The notes: generated from the letters alone by a model not told the origin. A stretch of DNA of 64,000 bases from Lientehia hominis (GCF_021044755.1 NZ_JAJNOR010000005.1:248001-312000), one strand, 5' to 3'. Positions 8,681 through 17,280 are shown, counted from the first letter of the stretch. A program made the numbers and translations.

Positions 8681-8803
8681 GGCGAACCGAAATCGAGGCA
8701 GCCGCCGGGATATCCAATCCTTTTCTGAAATCAGGAAAATGGCGAATATCATAGCGGTGCGGCGGGTAAAAAACCGGCAGAACGATTCCAAAAAGTATTT
8801 CGT
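8681..8803 (-). repeat. Mosaic intergenic repeat, copy 1 (modules A-C-B)
   Basis: Read on the minus strand this copy begins with ATACTTTTTGGAATC (module A). It continues with a 70-base block from GTTCTGCCGG to GGATATCC (module C) and ends with GATTTCGGTTCGC (module B). The same three blocks occur at 25.44-26.0 kb, there in the order A-B-C. It lies between a GNAT gene and its terminator. A 70-residue open frame across it is a by-product of the repeat. Confidence 0.75.
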
Positions 8804-8804
8804 A

Positions 8805-9407
8805 TTATACAATCTGATATTTTTCTTTTATGGCCTCTTTGACCTCCCCGAAGGTTTTAGGTGCGGCCTGTCCCTGGTGATGCTCTCCGATGTGCTTCTC
8901 CATCCAGACCATGTTATACCACCGGTCAAATTTATACCCGCACTGCCGAAACTCCCCTGCCAGACGATATCCCAGATGCTCGTGGAACTCGACACTGTTC
9001 CTGGTCAGATACTCATCCTCTTCCTGCGGATAAGCAATACAGGCGTTCATGTTCAGAATCCCCTGCTCCTTCAGAATCTGTTCAAGCGCATGGTGCAGTT
9101 TGCCTCCGGTCCCTTTGTGTTTTTTCTCCTGGTCCACATAGATTGAGGTTTCCACCGCCCAGTCATACGCCGTCCGATCTTTGAAACATTCCACATACGC
9201 GTATCCCAGAGGTTCCCCATTCTGCTCCGCCACCAGATATGGATACTTTTTTAAAACATGTCGGATCCTCTCCGCAAATTCTTCCACAGTCGGAATATCA
9301 TATTCAAAAGTTATGGCGGTACGTTCCACATAGGGGGCATATATTTTTAATAGTTTTTCCGCATCCTCTATTTTCGCGATTCGAATCTCCACACCTTGAT
9401 CTCCCAT
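8805..9407 (-). CDS. GNAT-family N-acetyltransferase (phosphinothricin acetyltransferase-like)
   Basis: This 200-residue protein is a single GNAT domain of the PAT/YncA type. The N-terminal IRIAKIEDAEKLLKIYAPYV and TFEYDIPTVEEFAERI stretches are typical, and the acetyl-CoA phosphate loop is QEKKHKGTGGKLH (Q/RxxGxG/A). NSVEFHEHLGYRLAGEF forms the last strand pair. It would transfer acetyl from acetyl-CoA to an amino group; the acceptor is unknown, and resistance or metabolite detoxification is common in the family. The ribosome-binding site is weak (GTGAG). It is probably a single-gene unit ended by the hairpin at 8608-8633. Confidence 0.88.
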   Translation of the reverse strand: MGDQGVEIRIAKIEDAEKLLKIYAPYVERTAITFEYDIPTVEEFAERIRHVLKKYPYLVAEQNGEPLGYAYVECFKDRTAYDWAVETSIYVDQEKKHKGTGGKLHHALEQILKEQGILNMNACIAYPQEEDEYLTRNSVEFHEHLGYRLAGEFRQCGYKFDRWYNMVWMEKHIGEHHQGQAAPKTFGEVKEAIKEKYQIV

Positions 9408-9570
9408 ATTTTCTATCTCACTTTCTCATTCAATGAACACCCTTTTTCCAGTTCAGCGTCAGCCCAAGAAATATGACCATGTGCTCTCCAAAGAGATGAT
9501 GCAGTTCATCAATCTTCTCTAGGATTCCATGGGAAATTCCCTTTCCACGTATAAATGGCTGAACGCCTGT

Positions 9571-10002
9571 CTACTCCAATATGCTCTCGCCCATTTCATC
9601 CAAAAGCTCATTGGTGTCCAGAACCGACAGACCTTTATTGACGGCAAATATCAGGACCGCGTCCCGCCGCACCCTTGCATACAGCCCATTCAGCCCGGCC
9701 AGCTGCAGGGCCTTCTGCACTTCCTTCGCCGTCATCTTCATCGCGATGCAAAGTGCGAGCAGTTTATCGCGGCCCGCTCCCCTCGTTCCGGAAAAAATCT
9801 GATACCCATAATTCCGCTGCAGTCCTGACGCCTGAATCACGCTGCTTTTTTCCAGTCCCTTCTCCGCGAGCGTTTTTTCCAAATAACCAGACAAAGAACC
9901 TTCCGGTTTTTTGGTATGATCCTCTACATATTTTTCCAAAGCACGCTCACTTGTTACATCTCCCAGTATTTTCAGCAATTCATCCGTTGTTTTCCTGTCC
10001 AT
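9571..10002 (-). CDS. Small protein with probable helix-turn-helix, divergent from Ser/Thr kinase
   Basis: This is a 143-residue protein with an acidic N-terminus and a helical core. The segment SSVIQASGLQRNYGYQIFSG followed by GRDKLLALCIAMKM resembles an XRE-type helix-turn-helix (helix-turn-SxxxQIxSG) without being a clear match. The start at 10002 has an AGGAGG site 5 bases upstream; the longer frame to 10089 does not. It is divergent from the kinase at 10092 with only 89 bases between, so they probably share regulation, and the kinase could phosphorylate it. The TAG stop is followed in the same frame by 46 more open codons (9430-9570). Confidence 0.75.
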   Translation of the reverse strand: MDRKTTDELLKILGDVTSERALEKYVEDHTKKPEGSLSGYLEKTLAEKGLEKSSVIQASGLQRNYGYQIFSGTRGAGRDKLLALCIAMKMTAKEVQKALQLAGLNGLYARVRRDAVLIFAVNKGLSVLDTNELLDEMGESILE

Positions 10003-10091
10003 GCCGCCTCCTGCCAGAAAAGAATTTCTTATTTTACAATAATATAGTATAATTTGTCTAAAAGAGCAAGTGAAAAACACGGAGGACACGG

Positions 10092-11171
10092 ATGGACATC
10101 AAGTCTGAATGTATTTTATCCATGTATAAAGAACTGGTCCCGCTTTCCGGGAACCCGAATATATATCTGGTCCAGAACCAGACCGACGGGCATTTTTACG
10201 TAAGGAAAGTGCTGTCCGAATACAATCCCGAAGTCTATTACAGACTTAAGGAGCATCCGGTTCCGGGAGTGCCCGTCATCTATGAAATATGCCGGGAAAA
10301 AGAGAAGCTGGTGCTGGTCGAAGAATATATCCACGGAGAAAATCTGGCAGATATCCTTAAATATCATGCTTTCACGGAGGGAGAAATCATCCGTACAGCT
10401 ATGTCTCTCTGCCGGATTCTGGACAGGCTCCATGGCAGTCAGCCGCCCATCATCCATCGGGATGTCAAACCGTCCAACATTATGATCACTCCAGACCACG
10501 CGCTCTACCTGATCGACTTTAATATCTCCCGCGAATTCCGTTCGGACAAGGATAAAGATACCCGGATCATGGGAACCGTCTCCTATGCCGCTCCCGAACA
10601 ATTCGGGTTCTCCCAGAGCGACGGAAGGACAGACCTATATGCCTTGGGGGTGCTGATGAAAGAGATGATGGGTAATCGTCCCTCTTCTCCCCGCCTGTCC
10701 CGTATCATTGAAAAGTGTATGAGCATTGACCCAGATAACCGCTATCCATCTGCCTCTTCCCTGCTCCGTGCACTTAACTTCGTCTCTCCTGCCGCTCGCC
10801 TGCAGGAAGAGACTGCCGAAAGAATACCCGGCCGCTCCTGGGCCCCTCCAGGTTTCCGCTCTGGCATTGTATGGAAAATGCTCCTGTCTGCATGCGGCTA
10901 TTTGTTCCTCCTGTATATCTGCTGTACCATCGTTTATACAAAAGATGGGATTCCCTCCAGCGGTCTTCCGCTCATCACCGACCGGATCTGCACGGGTATT
11001 TCTCTGTTTTTCCTGGTATTCCTGATTGGAAACTACAGAGGAATCGCTGCGTATTTTCCTCCGTGCGGAAGTCCGCGATGGTATCTTCGGGCCGTCGGTT
11101 ATATCCTGTATGGATTTCTTGTGCTCCTGGCAGAAGTCCTGGTTTCCTCCATCATCCTTTATCTTTTCTAG
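10092..11171 (+). CDS. Membrane Ser/Thr protein kinase (Hanks type) with C-terminal TM helices
   Basis: This 359-residue protein has an N-terminal kinase domain (about 15-260) and three C-terminal hydrophobic segments in 275-359. Catalytic elements are Lys39 (YVRKVL), Asp124 and Asn129 in HRDVKPSN, and APE at 167-169. Two features are atypical: the glycine-rich loop is replaced by SGNPNIYLVQ, and the DFG motif is DFN (142-144), which still keeps the metal-binding Asp. No PASTA or other extracellular sensor is present, so this is not PrkC/StkP. It has a GGAGG site and is divergent from a possible DNA-binding partner. It is probably active but with unusual ATP binding. Confidence 0.88.
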   Translation: MDIKSECILSMYKELVPLSGNPNIYLVQNQTDGHFYVRKVLSEYNPEVYYRLKEHPVPGVPVIYEICREKEKLVLVEEYIHGENLADILKYHAFTEGEIIRTAMSLCRILDRLHGSQPPIIHRDVKPSNIMITPDHALYLIDFNISREFRSDKDKDTRIMGTVSYAAPEQFGFSQSDGRTDLYALGVLMKEMMGNRPSSPRLSRIIEKCMSIDPDNRYPSASSLLRALNFVSPAARLQEETAERIPGRSWAPPGFRSGIVWKMLLSACGYLFLLYICCTIVYTKDGIPSSGLPLITDRICTGISLFFLVFLIGNYRGIAAYFPPCGSPRWYLRAVGYILYGFLVLLAEVLVSSIILYLF

Positions 11172-11272
11172 TGAGATTCACATTCGGCAGCCTGTATGCT
11201 CGGCGCATACCAAAAGTCTCCCTGCTTACGGTAAAATAAGGTCAGAACTTTAATTACAAGGGAGGAAATTTC

Positions 11273-11620
11273 ATGAAAACATCCAGGCTCGTTATCGGCA
11301 TTCTTTCCATCGTCCTGGCCGTCATCGTACTCTTTCAGTCCTGCGCGGTGGGAATCGGAAACGCGCTGCAGGCAAATGAAGAAGTCAGCGGGACCGCCGG
11401 ACTTATGGTAGCTGTTATCTTACTGATAGCAGGCATCGTCGGCATTGTCACAAGAAACGGCGGCAAAGGTCCTTTCGCAGCCGGCGCATTCTATGCGCTG
11501 GGCGGAATCCTGGGGCTTACAAATGCCGGCTCTTATGGCGATCTGATCCTTTGGTCTGTCGTCTGTTTTTTGTTCGCCGCAGTATTCATCATCGGAAATC
11601 TCATAAAGAAAAAAAGCTGA
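11273..11620 (+). CDS. Small membrane protein, unknown function
   Basis: This 115-residue protein has about four hydrophobic segments: residues 5-25, 42-60, 68-85 and 90-110. It ends in a positive IKKKS tail. The ATG has a perfect GGGAGGAAATTTC leader. It lies 101 bases after the kinase on the same strand and ends at a strong terminator, so it may share the kinase transcript. No catalytic motif is visible. It resembles generic clostridial small membrane proteins and I do not assign a function. Confidence 0.8.
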   Translation: MKTSRLVIGILSIVLAVIVLFQSCAVGIGNALQANEEVSGTAGLMVAVILLIAGIVGIVTRNGGKGPFAAGAFYALGGILGLTNAGSYGDLILWSVVCFLFAAVFIIGNLIKKKS

Positions 11621-11641
11621 TATTCTTTTCCAAAGTCAGCA

Positions 11642-11690
11642 GAAATGCCGGTTCTCCCCATGAGAACCGGCATTTCTATTTCATTTCTTC
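11642..11690. terminator. Bidirectional terminator between convergent genes
   Basis: A 15-bp perfect stem (GAAATGCCGGTTCTC / GAGAACCGGCATTTC) with a 5-base loop is followed by a T-rich stretch on the plus strand. It sits between the plus-strand membrane protein and the end of the minus-strand symporter gene and can serve both. Confidence 0.82.
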
Positions 11691-13063
11691 TATTCTCTTC
11701 TGTTCATTCTTCTTTTCCCTGAAAAAGTCTTGCAAATCTTCACCACGACGCCGCTGAGTGCCAGCAGCGCCAATGCATTAGGAATCACCATGAGGCCATT
11801 AAAGAAATCGGCCAGAGACCAGACTAATTTCACCTTCAGAGTTGATCCAACGATAATGAAGATTACAACCAGAAGGGAATACACCTTAGCCGCTTTTTTT
11901 CCAAACAGATATTTGGCATTGATCTCTCCAAAAAAATGCCAGCCCAGTATCGTAGAAAATGCAAAAAACAAGAGACAGACAGCCACGAAAATATCACCGA
12001 GGCTTCCGAATCCGGCAGAGAACGCCGCCTGTGTCAGCGCAGTCCCTTCCTTTCCACTTCCCAGAACGCCTGAAGTGAGAATAGACAGCACCGTCAGATT
12101 CAAGATTACAAACGTATCAATAAATACGCTGATCATCGCAGTCAAACCTTGCTCATGGGGATTCTTGGCTGTCGCGCGGGCATGGGCATGAGGAGTGGAC
12201 CCCATACCTGCTTCATTGGAAAAGAGACCTCTCGCCACGCCAAAACGGACCGCTTCTCTCACCGTAATTCCGGCGCCCGCCCCCAAAACCGCCTGGGGGC
12301 TGAAGGCTCCCGTAAAGATCATTTTAAACGCTGCCGGCACCTGACTGACATTCATGAGAATCAGCGCAAGGCTTCCCAGGATATAAATGCCCGCCATGAA
12401 CGGAACGATCTTCTCCACCACTGCCGCCAGTCTGGAGGTTCCCCCGATAAAAATAAAAGCGGCCAGTCCTGCCAGTGCCACGCCTATGGCAATGGGAGGA
12501 ATATTGATGTTCCTCGCGGCAAACACTTCGGAAAAAGCCGCGCCTATGGAGTTGGACTGGACCATATTTCCCATAAAGCCCAGAGCGAGAATGATGAACA
12601 CAGCAAACAGAGCGGCCAGAAATTTTCCCAGCTTTCCTTTAAACGCTACTTTTATGTAATAGATGGGACCTCCGGTCACCTCTCCGTCCACTGTGGTCTT
12701 GTATTCCTGCGCCAGCGATGCCTCCGCGTAAATAGTAGCCATGCCGAAAAACGCCGATAGCCACATCCAGAAGATCGCGCCCGGACCGCCGCCGATCAAA
12801 GCCGTGGCCGCGCCGGCCAGGTTCCCGGTGCCCACCTGAGCTGCAATCGCCGTAGCCAGCGACTGGAACGGAGTCATTTCCCCCTTCTTACCTTTTTTTC
12901 CTTTGAAACTGAAGTGGCCGAAAACCAACCGGCAGCCCTCCCCGAACTTTCTTATCTGAATAAACTTAAGCCGGATGGTAAAAAAAACGCCGGTACCGCA
13001 CAGAATCAGAATCAGCAGCACATTCCACAAGAAATCATTGGCCTTATCAACAATCGGTAACAT
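11690..13063 (-). CDS. Sodium:alanine/glycine symporter (AGCS family)
   Basis: This 457-residue, roughly ten-helix transporter couples uptake of glycine or alanine to sodium. Family signatures are TPFQSLATAIAAQVGTGNL near residue 64, GGPGAIFWMWLSAFFGMATIYAE, and GVARGLFSNEAGMGSTPHAHA around 280-300. The ATG has a GAGGGGAAAAT leader. A glycine aptamer lies just upstream in the 5' leader, which argues for glycine as a major substrate or signal and implies that expression responds to cell glycine. It is a single-gene unit ending at the hairpin at 11642. Confidence 0.95.
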   Translation of the reverse strand: MLPIVDKANDFLWNVLLILILCGTGVFFTIRLKFIQIRKFGEGCRLVFGHFSFKGKKGKKGEMTPFQSLATAIAAQVGTGNLAGAATALIGGGPGAIFWMWLSAFFGMATIYAEASLAQEYKTTVDGEVTGGPIYYIKVAFKGKLGKFLAALFAVFIILALGFMGNMVQSNSIGAAFSEVFAARNINIPPIAIGVALAGLAAFIFIGGTSRLAAVVEKIVPFMAGIYILGSLALILMNVSQVPAAFKMIFTGAFSPQAVLGAGAGITVREAVRFGVARGLFSNEAGMGSTPHAHARATAKNPHEQGLTAMISVFIDTFVILNLTVLSILTSGVLGSGKEGTALTQAAFSAGFGSLGDIFVAVCLLFFAFSTILGWHFFGEINAKYLFGKKAAKVYSLLVVIFIIVGSTLKVKLVWSLADFFNGLMVIPNALALLALSGVVVKICKTFSGKRRMNRRE

Positions 13064-13174
13064 ATTTTCCCCTCACTTATTCTGTCTTACTTTTCTATAT
13101 AATAAAAGAAGAGCCGATATCTTATCAGCCCTCCAAAGAGTAGAACATTGCCTTTTCTCATAACATATGAAATA

Positions 13175-13293
13175 TGCCCTGTCCGTTTGCCTGAGAGATA
13201 GACAGCCCCGCCGGAACGGTCCTGGCTGTTGTACACCTTCGGCGCTTTCCTGCACATGCTTTCAGCCGGCGGAAAGACTCTCCAGAGTGTCGC
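13175..13293 (-). ncRNA. Glycine riboswitch (single aptamer) upstream of AGCS symporter
   Basis: Read on the minus strand, the leader contains CTCTGGAGAGTC, then GCGCCGAAGGTGTACAACAG, then CTCTCAGGCAAACGGACAGG. These are the three conserved blocks of the glycine aptamer in the right order and spacing. Only one aptamer copy is visible, followed by about 110 bases to the symporter ATG that must hold the expression platform. A -35-like TTGCAT and a TATTTT lie upstream near 13311-13339. No second aptamer was found on either side. Confidence 0.93.
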
Positions 13294-13516
13294 ATAAAGT
13301 CGACTTTATAAAAATAGCATAAACACATGGAAAATGCAAGCATAAAATACTGTCCTGTCAAAACGCTAAAAAGACGCCCAAGCGATCTGAGCGCCTTTCC
13401 TCCGCTGACGGCATACGCCGCGGATTTTTTCATCATAACAAGTAATCGTTTGGAATCATTTTATCAGAACAGCAATGATGTCATGAAAAGAATTTAAAGA
13501 TTTGATATATTACTCT

Positions 13517-13759
13517 TTAGACCTCGCCATCGTACATAAACATCACCAGTCTCTGTACATCTTCAGGCTCATGGGCGATAAGCTCCATTTCACCGATTGT
13601 CGCATCTGCAAACACACTGGAAAGAGCTACGTACTGCGTAAGCTTTGATTTCAGATTAAGCCGGTCGCCTTCGTCTGTCACCAGTTCCACTTTGCCTTTG
13701 CACTCGTCGATCACCTTGAAAAATTTCTCAACGTCTTTGACATTTTTGATCTTCATTCT
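13517..13759 (-). CDS. Small conserved protein, possible HPr-like fold
   Basis: This is an 80-residue soluble protein. The start at 13759 has an AAAGGAGATATTAG leader; the longer frame to 13837 does not. I do not recognise a named family. The order of elements (VELVTDEGD strand, LNLKSKLTQYVALS helix, EMELIAHEPEDVQRLVMFM strand and helix) parallels HPr, where the middle helix carries the regulatory serine. Here the helix has LKSKL, close to the AKSIL of HPr-like proteins. There is no phospho-acceptor histidine. The HPr link is my inference; a structure prediction would decide it. Confidence 0.7.
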   Translation of the reverse strand, partial: RMKIKNVKDVEKFFKVIDECKGKVELVTDEGDRLNLKSKLTQYVALSSVFADATIGEMELIAHEPEDVQRLVMFMYDGEV

Positions 13760-13863
13760 AATATCTCCTTTCTTTTTTATAAGAGCCGCCGATAGAATTT
13801 CTATCTGTTTCTCTATTTTGGCCCCATCATAGCACATCGGCCATTATTTGTAAATAAGTTCTG

Positions 13864-16326
13864 TCATTTTCTACCATTCTCCCAGAATGAACATAAAATA
13901 CCCGGTAAACTTTCGTAATTTATTACATGGTAGTCCGACCATTCCCTCGGGAACAATCGTTGATATTCACTATAAAGAAACCTGTCATCCAGCAGTAAAA
14001 TGATGCCTTCGTCCGTATCCGTACGGATCACCCGCCCGGCTGCCTGCAGAACTTTGTTCATTCCCGGATATCGATAAGCGTAGGCAAAGCCGTCCTTGCC
14101 CCGCTTTTCATACCAGCTTTTCAGGATTTCCCTCTCCGTACAAATCTGCGCCAATCCGGTTCCCACGATGATCACTCCGATCAGCTTTTCTCCCTTCAGG
14201 TCAATACCCTCCGAAAAGACGCCGCCCATGACACAAAATGCCGCTAAAGAGTGTTCTCTGTCCCGGCTGAATTCCGCCAGAAACGATTCCCTGTCCTGTT
14301 CTGTCATATGGCTGGCCTGAAGGATAATATCCGGACCGTCTGTCTGTACCGGTCCTGCTTCCATTCCTGAAAGCTCCCCTGCAAGCCCATTATCCTGTGC
14401 CGCCTGATATACGCCGTGCATGTAAGCATAGGAAGGGAAATACACCAGGTAATTCCCTTTCTTCTGCCTCACTGCAGTCAATACATAATCCAGCACTTTT
14501 AAGTATTCCCGGCTGTTTCTCCTTTTATACCGGCTGCTCACATCCTTCCCAATAGCGAGAAGGCGCTTGGAAGCGTCAAATGGCGACGGCGCATAGACCG
14601 CATATTCCTCCGTGCTCCCACAGAGCAGCTCTTTATAATACTGGACCGGCAGAAGTGTCGCTGAAAAAAAGACCGTGCTGTTTCCCTTCTCCAAACAAAG
14701 CGAAAGATTCTCCGCCGGGTTCACACAGAGAAGCTTAAGAAGAAAGGATTCCCGGCTCACATGCTCTGTATAGACACAGTAGGAATCATCCAGCCTGTCA
14801 TACATATTGAGAAAATGGCGGACCGCCAGATAAAGGTTCCCAAACTCCTCATTTCCGTCCATCACGCGGAACTCTTCCTGAAACTTTTCCATCTCGCTGA
14901 ACGCGCCGGTGAGTGCCAGCACAAACTGGTCAATGGAATCCCGCACCATGGGCTCATCGCTCTCCCGCTTCATTTCCAGGAGCAGCTTATTGCATCTAGA
15001 GAGCTTTCTCTCCAGGCGCCGGCTGTGAGGCTTCACCAGATTTCTGACGGCCAGAAACGATTCCTTATACAAAGAAGCGCTGTACATTTCCCTGGCCCGT
15101 TCCACCAGGTTGTGCGCTTCATCCACCAGAAAAAGATAATCTCCTCCCATCCCTTCACCAAAATACCGCTTCAGCTGAACGTTTGGGTCAAATACATAAT
15201 TATAATCGCATATGATCACATCCAGCCAGACGCTCAAATCCAGAGAAAACTCGTGCGGGCACACCTGATACCGTTCGGACCAAGCGAGGATGTCTTCTCT
15301 CCCGGCCGTCTCCTTTTGATGAATATAGTCGAAAACAGCTTCATTCACCCGGTCATAATGTCCCTTTGCATATGGACAGGCCTCAGGATTGCACTCTGCC
15401 TTTCCCCCTTCAGACACCAGGGGACAGAGCTTTTCTTTTGCTGTAAGAGTAATGGAGGACGCACGAAGGCCGTTTTCCCGCAGAATCTCCATCGCCTCCT
15501 CCGCAACTGTTCTGGTGATCGTCTTTGCCGTCAGGTAAAAAACCTTGTCCCCCAGCCCCTCTCCCGCAGCCTTGACTGCAGGAAACAGAACGGACATGGT
15601 CTTTCCAATACCCGTTGGCGCCTGGATGAACAGAGGCTTTCCTCTCTGGATGGCCCGGTATGTGGAAACAGCCAGCTCTCTTTGTCCCTGTCTGTAAGGA
15701 AACGGAAAATCCAGCCCGCGGATTGATACGTTCCTCATTTGACGGTGATGATACTGATACCTTCCCCAGTTGGCATATTCCTCCAGAAGATGATGCACAT
15801 ATCTCTCTATCTCCGAAAAATCCAGAACCTCCCGGAATCTTCGTATCTCCTCCGTCTCCAGATGACAGTAAGTCAGCTGTACCCCGGCGCGCGGCTCTTC
15901 CTTCCCTGCCTTCCCTTCTCCTTCCGATCCTTCTGCCTCTTTCTCCCGGGAGAGCAAAGCCATATAGGCATAACAGAGCGCCTGGGCCCGATGGACAGGC
16001 ACAGGCTCCTCCAGTTTTTCAATATCCCAATAGACCCCTTTTATCTCATCTACATTCAGGATCCCATCCTTTTCAAAAATGCCGTCGGCGCGTCCTTCCA
16101 GGCTGATGACGATATCTTCCATCTCAAAATCCGCCTTAAGTGCTGCCTCCGCCTTGTATCCGATTCCCATCCTGCTCTGGATCTTTCTGTGAATCTTCGC
16201 GCCCGCCGCCATGGCATCCAGGTCCTTCTTTCCCTTCCGCCGGTTGTCGATATCGCCGTCTCTCAGCAGAAACTCCACCAGGTTTCTGACAGAAATCCGT
16301 ATTTTATTTTCCTCCAGCCTGGCCAT
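13864..16326 (-). CDS. PD-(D/E)XK nuclease fused to Fe-S DEAD_2 helicase (DinG/XPD-like)
   Basis: This 820-residue protein has two parts. Residues 1-190 match a Cas4-like PD-(D/E)XK nuclease: GRAD at 78-81 and DEIKG at 93-97 hold the metal-binding Asp, Glu and Lys. The rest is a superfamily 2 helicase of the XPD/DinG type with Walker A APTGIGKT at 236-243, DEAH at 402-405, and the C-terminal motifs SEGIDLKGEKL and QAAGRVIR. Cys301, 312, 317 and 356 are placed to bind a 4Fe-4S cluster. It should unwind and cut DNA in repair. The start at 16326 has a GGAGGGAGG leader; the longer frame adds 14 residues without support. Confidence 0.92.
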   Translation of the reverse strand: MARLEENKIRISVRNLVEFLLRDGDIDNRRKGKKDLDAMAAGAKIHRKIQSRMGIGYKAEAALKADFEMEDIVISLEGRADGIFEKDGILNVDEIKGVYWDIEKLEEPVPVHRAQALCYAYMALLSREKEAEGSEGEGKAGKEEPRAGVQLTYCHLETEEIRRFREVLDFSEIERYVHHLLEEYANWGRYQYHHRQMRNVSIRGLDFPFPYRQGQRELAVSTYRAIQRGKPLFIQAPTGIGKTMSVLFPAVKAAGEGLGDKVFYLTAKTITRTVAEEAMEILRENGLRASSITLTAKEKLCPLVSEGGKAECNPEACPYAKGHYDRVNEAVFDYIHQKETAGREDILAWSERYQVCPHEFSLDLSVWLDVIICDYNYVFDPNVQLKRYFGEGMGGDYLFLVDEAHNLVERAREMYSASLYKESFLAVRNLVKPHSRRLERKLSRCNKLLLEMKRESDEPMVRDSIDQFVLALTGAFSEMEKFQEEFRVMDGNEEFGNLYLAVRHFLNMYDRLDDSYCVYTEHVSRESFLLKLLCVNPAENLSLCLEKGNSTVFFSATLLPVQYYKELLCGSTEEYAVYAPSPFDASKRLLAIGKDVSSRYKRRNSREYLKVLDYVLTAVRQKKGNYLVYFPSYAYMHGVYQAAQDNGLAGELSGMEAGPVQTDGPDIILQASHMTEQDRESFLAEFSRDREHSLAAFCVMGGVFSEGIDLKGEKLIGVIIVGTGLAQICTEREILKSWYEKRGKDGFAYAYRYPGMNKVLQAAGRVIRTDTDEGIILLLDDRFLYSEYQRLFPREWSDYHVINYESLPGILCSFWENGRK

Positions 16327-16413
16327 GACGCTGCCTCCCTCCGGACCGATCTTTACCCCTGCAAACATTTGTTCTCAATAAGCTATTATAGCATGGTACT
16401 GCGTCAATTACTA

Positions 16414-16470
16414 CGGTCCAAAATACTTTTTGAAATTATTTCCGGCAGTCAGCGGCAAGGCGTTTTCACA
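16414..16470 (+). repeat. Probable remnant of the mosaic intergenic repeat
   Basis: AAAATACTTTTTGAAATTATT is close to module A of the repeats at 17.85 and 25.44 kb, and TTTTCACAAC at the end resembles the start of module D. The match is short and degraded. The remaining 200 bases up to the next gene hold only an 8-bp stem-loop at 16592-16616 without a T tract. Confidence 0.4.
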
Positions 16471-16668
16471 ACCTGCCGTGTCCTTTCAGGATAAAAATGC
16501 AGCGGCACTATAAATACTGCTTTCTACCAGATATTTATTCACACAAAAAAGTTTTATATCACCGATACCCAAGCGAGGCCATCGAGTACGGCAGACACAG
16601 CAGAAGTCTGCCGCGGTATACCTTTCCCAAAAGCATTCCAGAATTAATACAGGCATTTACAGCATAAA

Positions 16669-17118
16669 TCAAACGTTCAATTCAAGTTGTATATTCACAC
16701 GTTCATACTCCATATTGTCAATAGGTACTTCTTTAAAGCCAGCCTTAGCATATAAATGCATGGCTGCGGATAAAACGGTATTTGAAACAATCATCAGCTT
16801 TTCAGCGCCATGCTCTTTCGCATAGTCTATACATGCCTTTAATACCGCAGAACCAGCTCCTTTTCCCATATGGTGTTCATCCGTGGCAAGTTTACATATT
16901 TCCCATATTCGCCCCTCTCTTGGTACTACCATACAAGCTGCGATTGCTCTATCCTGCTCCACGGCAAAATATACTGCCGCACCTTTTGCAAGGAAATCTT
17001 CTACATCGTTCAGCATCTCAACATCTTGAGGCTCTACTTTAAAATACTTTTTTATCCACAGCAAATTCAGCCTTACAAAATCTTTCTTATAATTTTCCTG
17101 ATAAGATATGATTTTCAT
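16669..17118 (-). CDS. GNAT-family N-acetyltransferase
   Basis: This is a 149-residue GNAT domain. It begins MKIISYQENYKKDFVRLN, has CKLATDEHHMGKGAGSAVLKACI as the acetyl-CoA loop, and ends with NTVLSAAMHLYAKAGFKEVPI, the usual last helix and strand. The ATG at 17118 has a GGGAGTGGG leader. A second in-frame ATG at 17157 with AAGGGG is possible and adds 13 residues. It is divergent from an HTH-cupin regulator, and three copies of an ACAATATAAT-type motif lie between them, so the regulator very likely controls it. Acceptor unknown. Confidence 0.88.
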   Translation of the reverse strand: MKIISYQENYKKDFVRLNLLWIKKYFKVEPQDVEMLNDVEDFLAKGAAVYFAVEQDRAIAACMVVPREGRIWEICKLATDEHHMGKGAGSAVLKACIDYAKEHGAEKLMIVSNTVLSAAMHLYAKAGFKEVPIDNMEYERVNIQLELNV

Positions 17119-17188
17119 TTTGTCCCACTCCCTATTGTGCAAATTTATTTGTTTCATTTGATTTACCCCTTTACAGCTAAGGCTTTGA

Positions 17189-17258
17189 ACAATATAATAG
17201 AATAAAAAGGACATTATATTGTCAACGATATAATGATACAACTTGTTCAATATATTGT
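17189..17258. promoter_or_regulatory. Operator array between GNAT and HTH-cupin regulator
   Basis: ACAATATAAT occurs at 17189-17198 and, inverted, at 17213-17222. A one-mismatch inverted copy is at 17249-17258. The middle copy overlaps a TTGACA -35 box for the GNAT gene (17220-17225, minus strand), and a TATAAT for the regulator gene lies at 17229-17234. This fits repression of both genes by the regulator at 17281. Confidence 0.6.
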
Positions 17259-17280
17259 CAATAGGCAGGAGGACAAAAAC

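Noticed and set aside
8600..8812. 70-codon minus-strand frame ending at the terminator
   Set aside because: It is made of repeat modules A, C and B and runs through the terminator hairpin; it has no ribosome-binding site.
13073..13436. Two short minus-strand frames upstream of the symporter
   Set aside because: They cover the glycine riboswitch; the conservation is that of the RNA.
14761..15726. 321-codon plus-strand open frame
   Set aside because: Antisense to the helicase gene, which has intact catalytic motifs.
13864..16326. Cas4-like nuclease as evidence for a CRISPR locus
   Set aside because: The nuclease is fused to a DinG/XPD helicase and there are no repeats or other cas genes nearby.
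16592..16616. Perfect 8-bp stem-loop CGGCAGAC / GTCTGCCG
   Set aside because: No T tract on either side and no gene end close by; I could not assign it as a terminator or operator.
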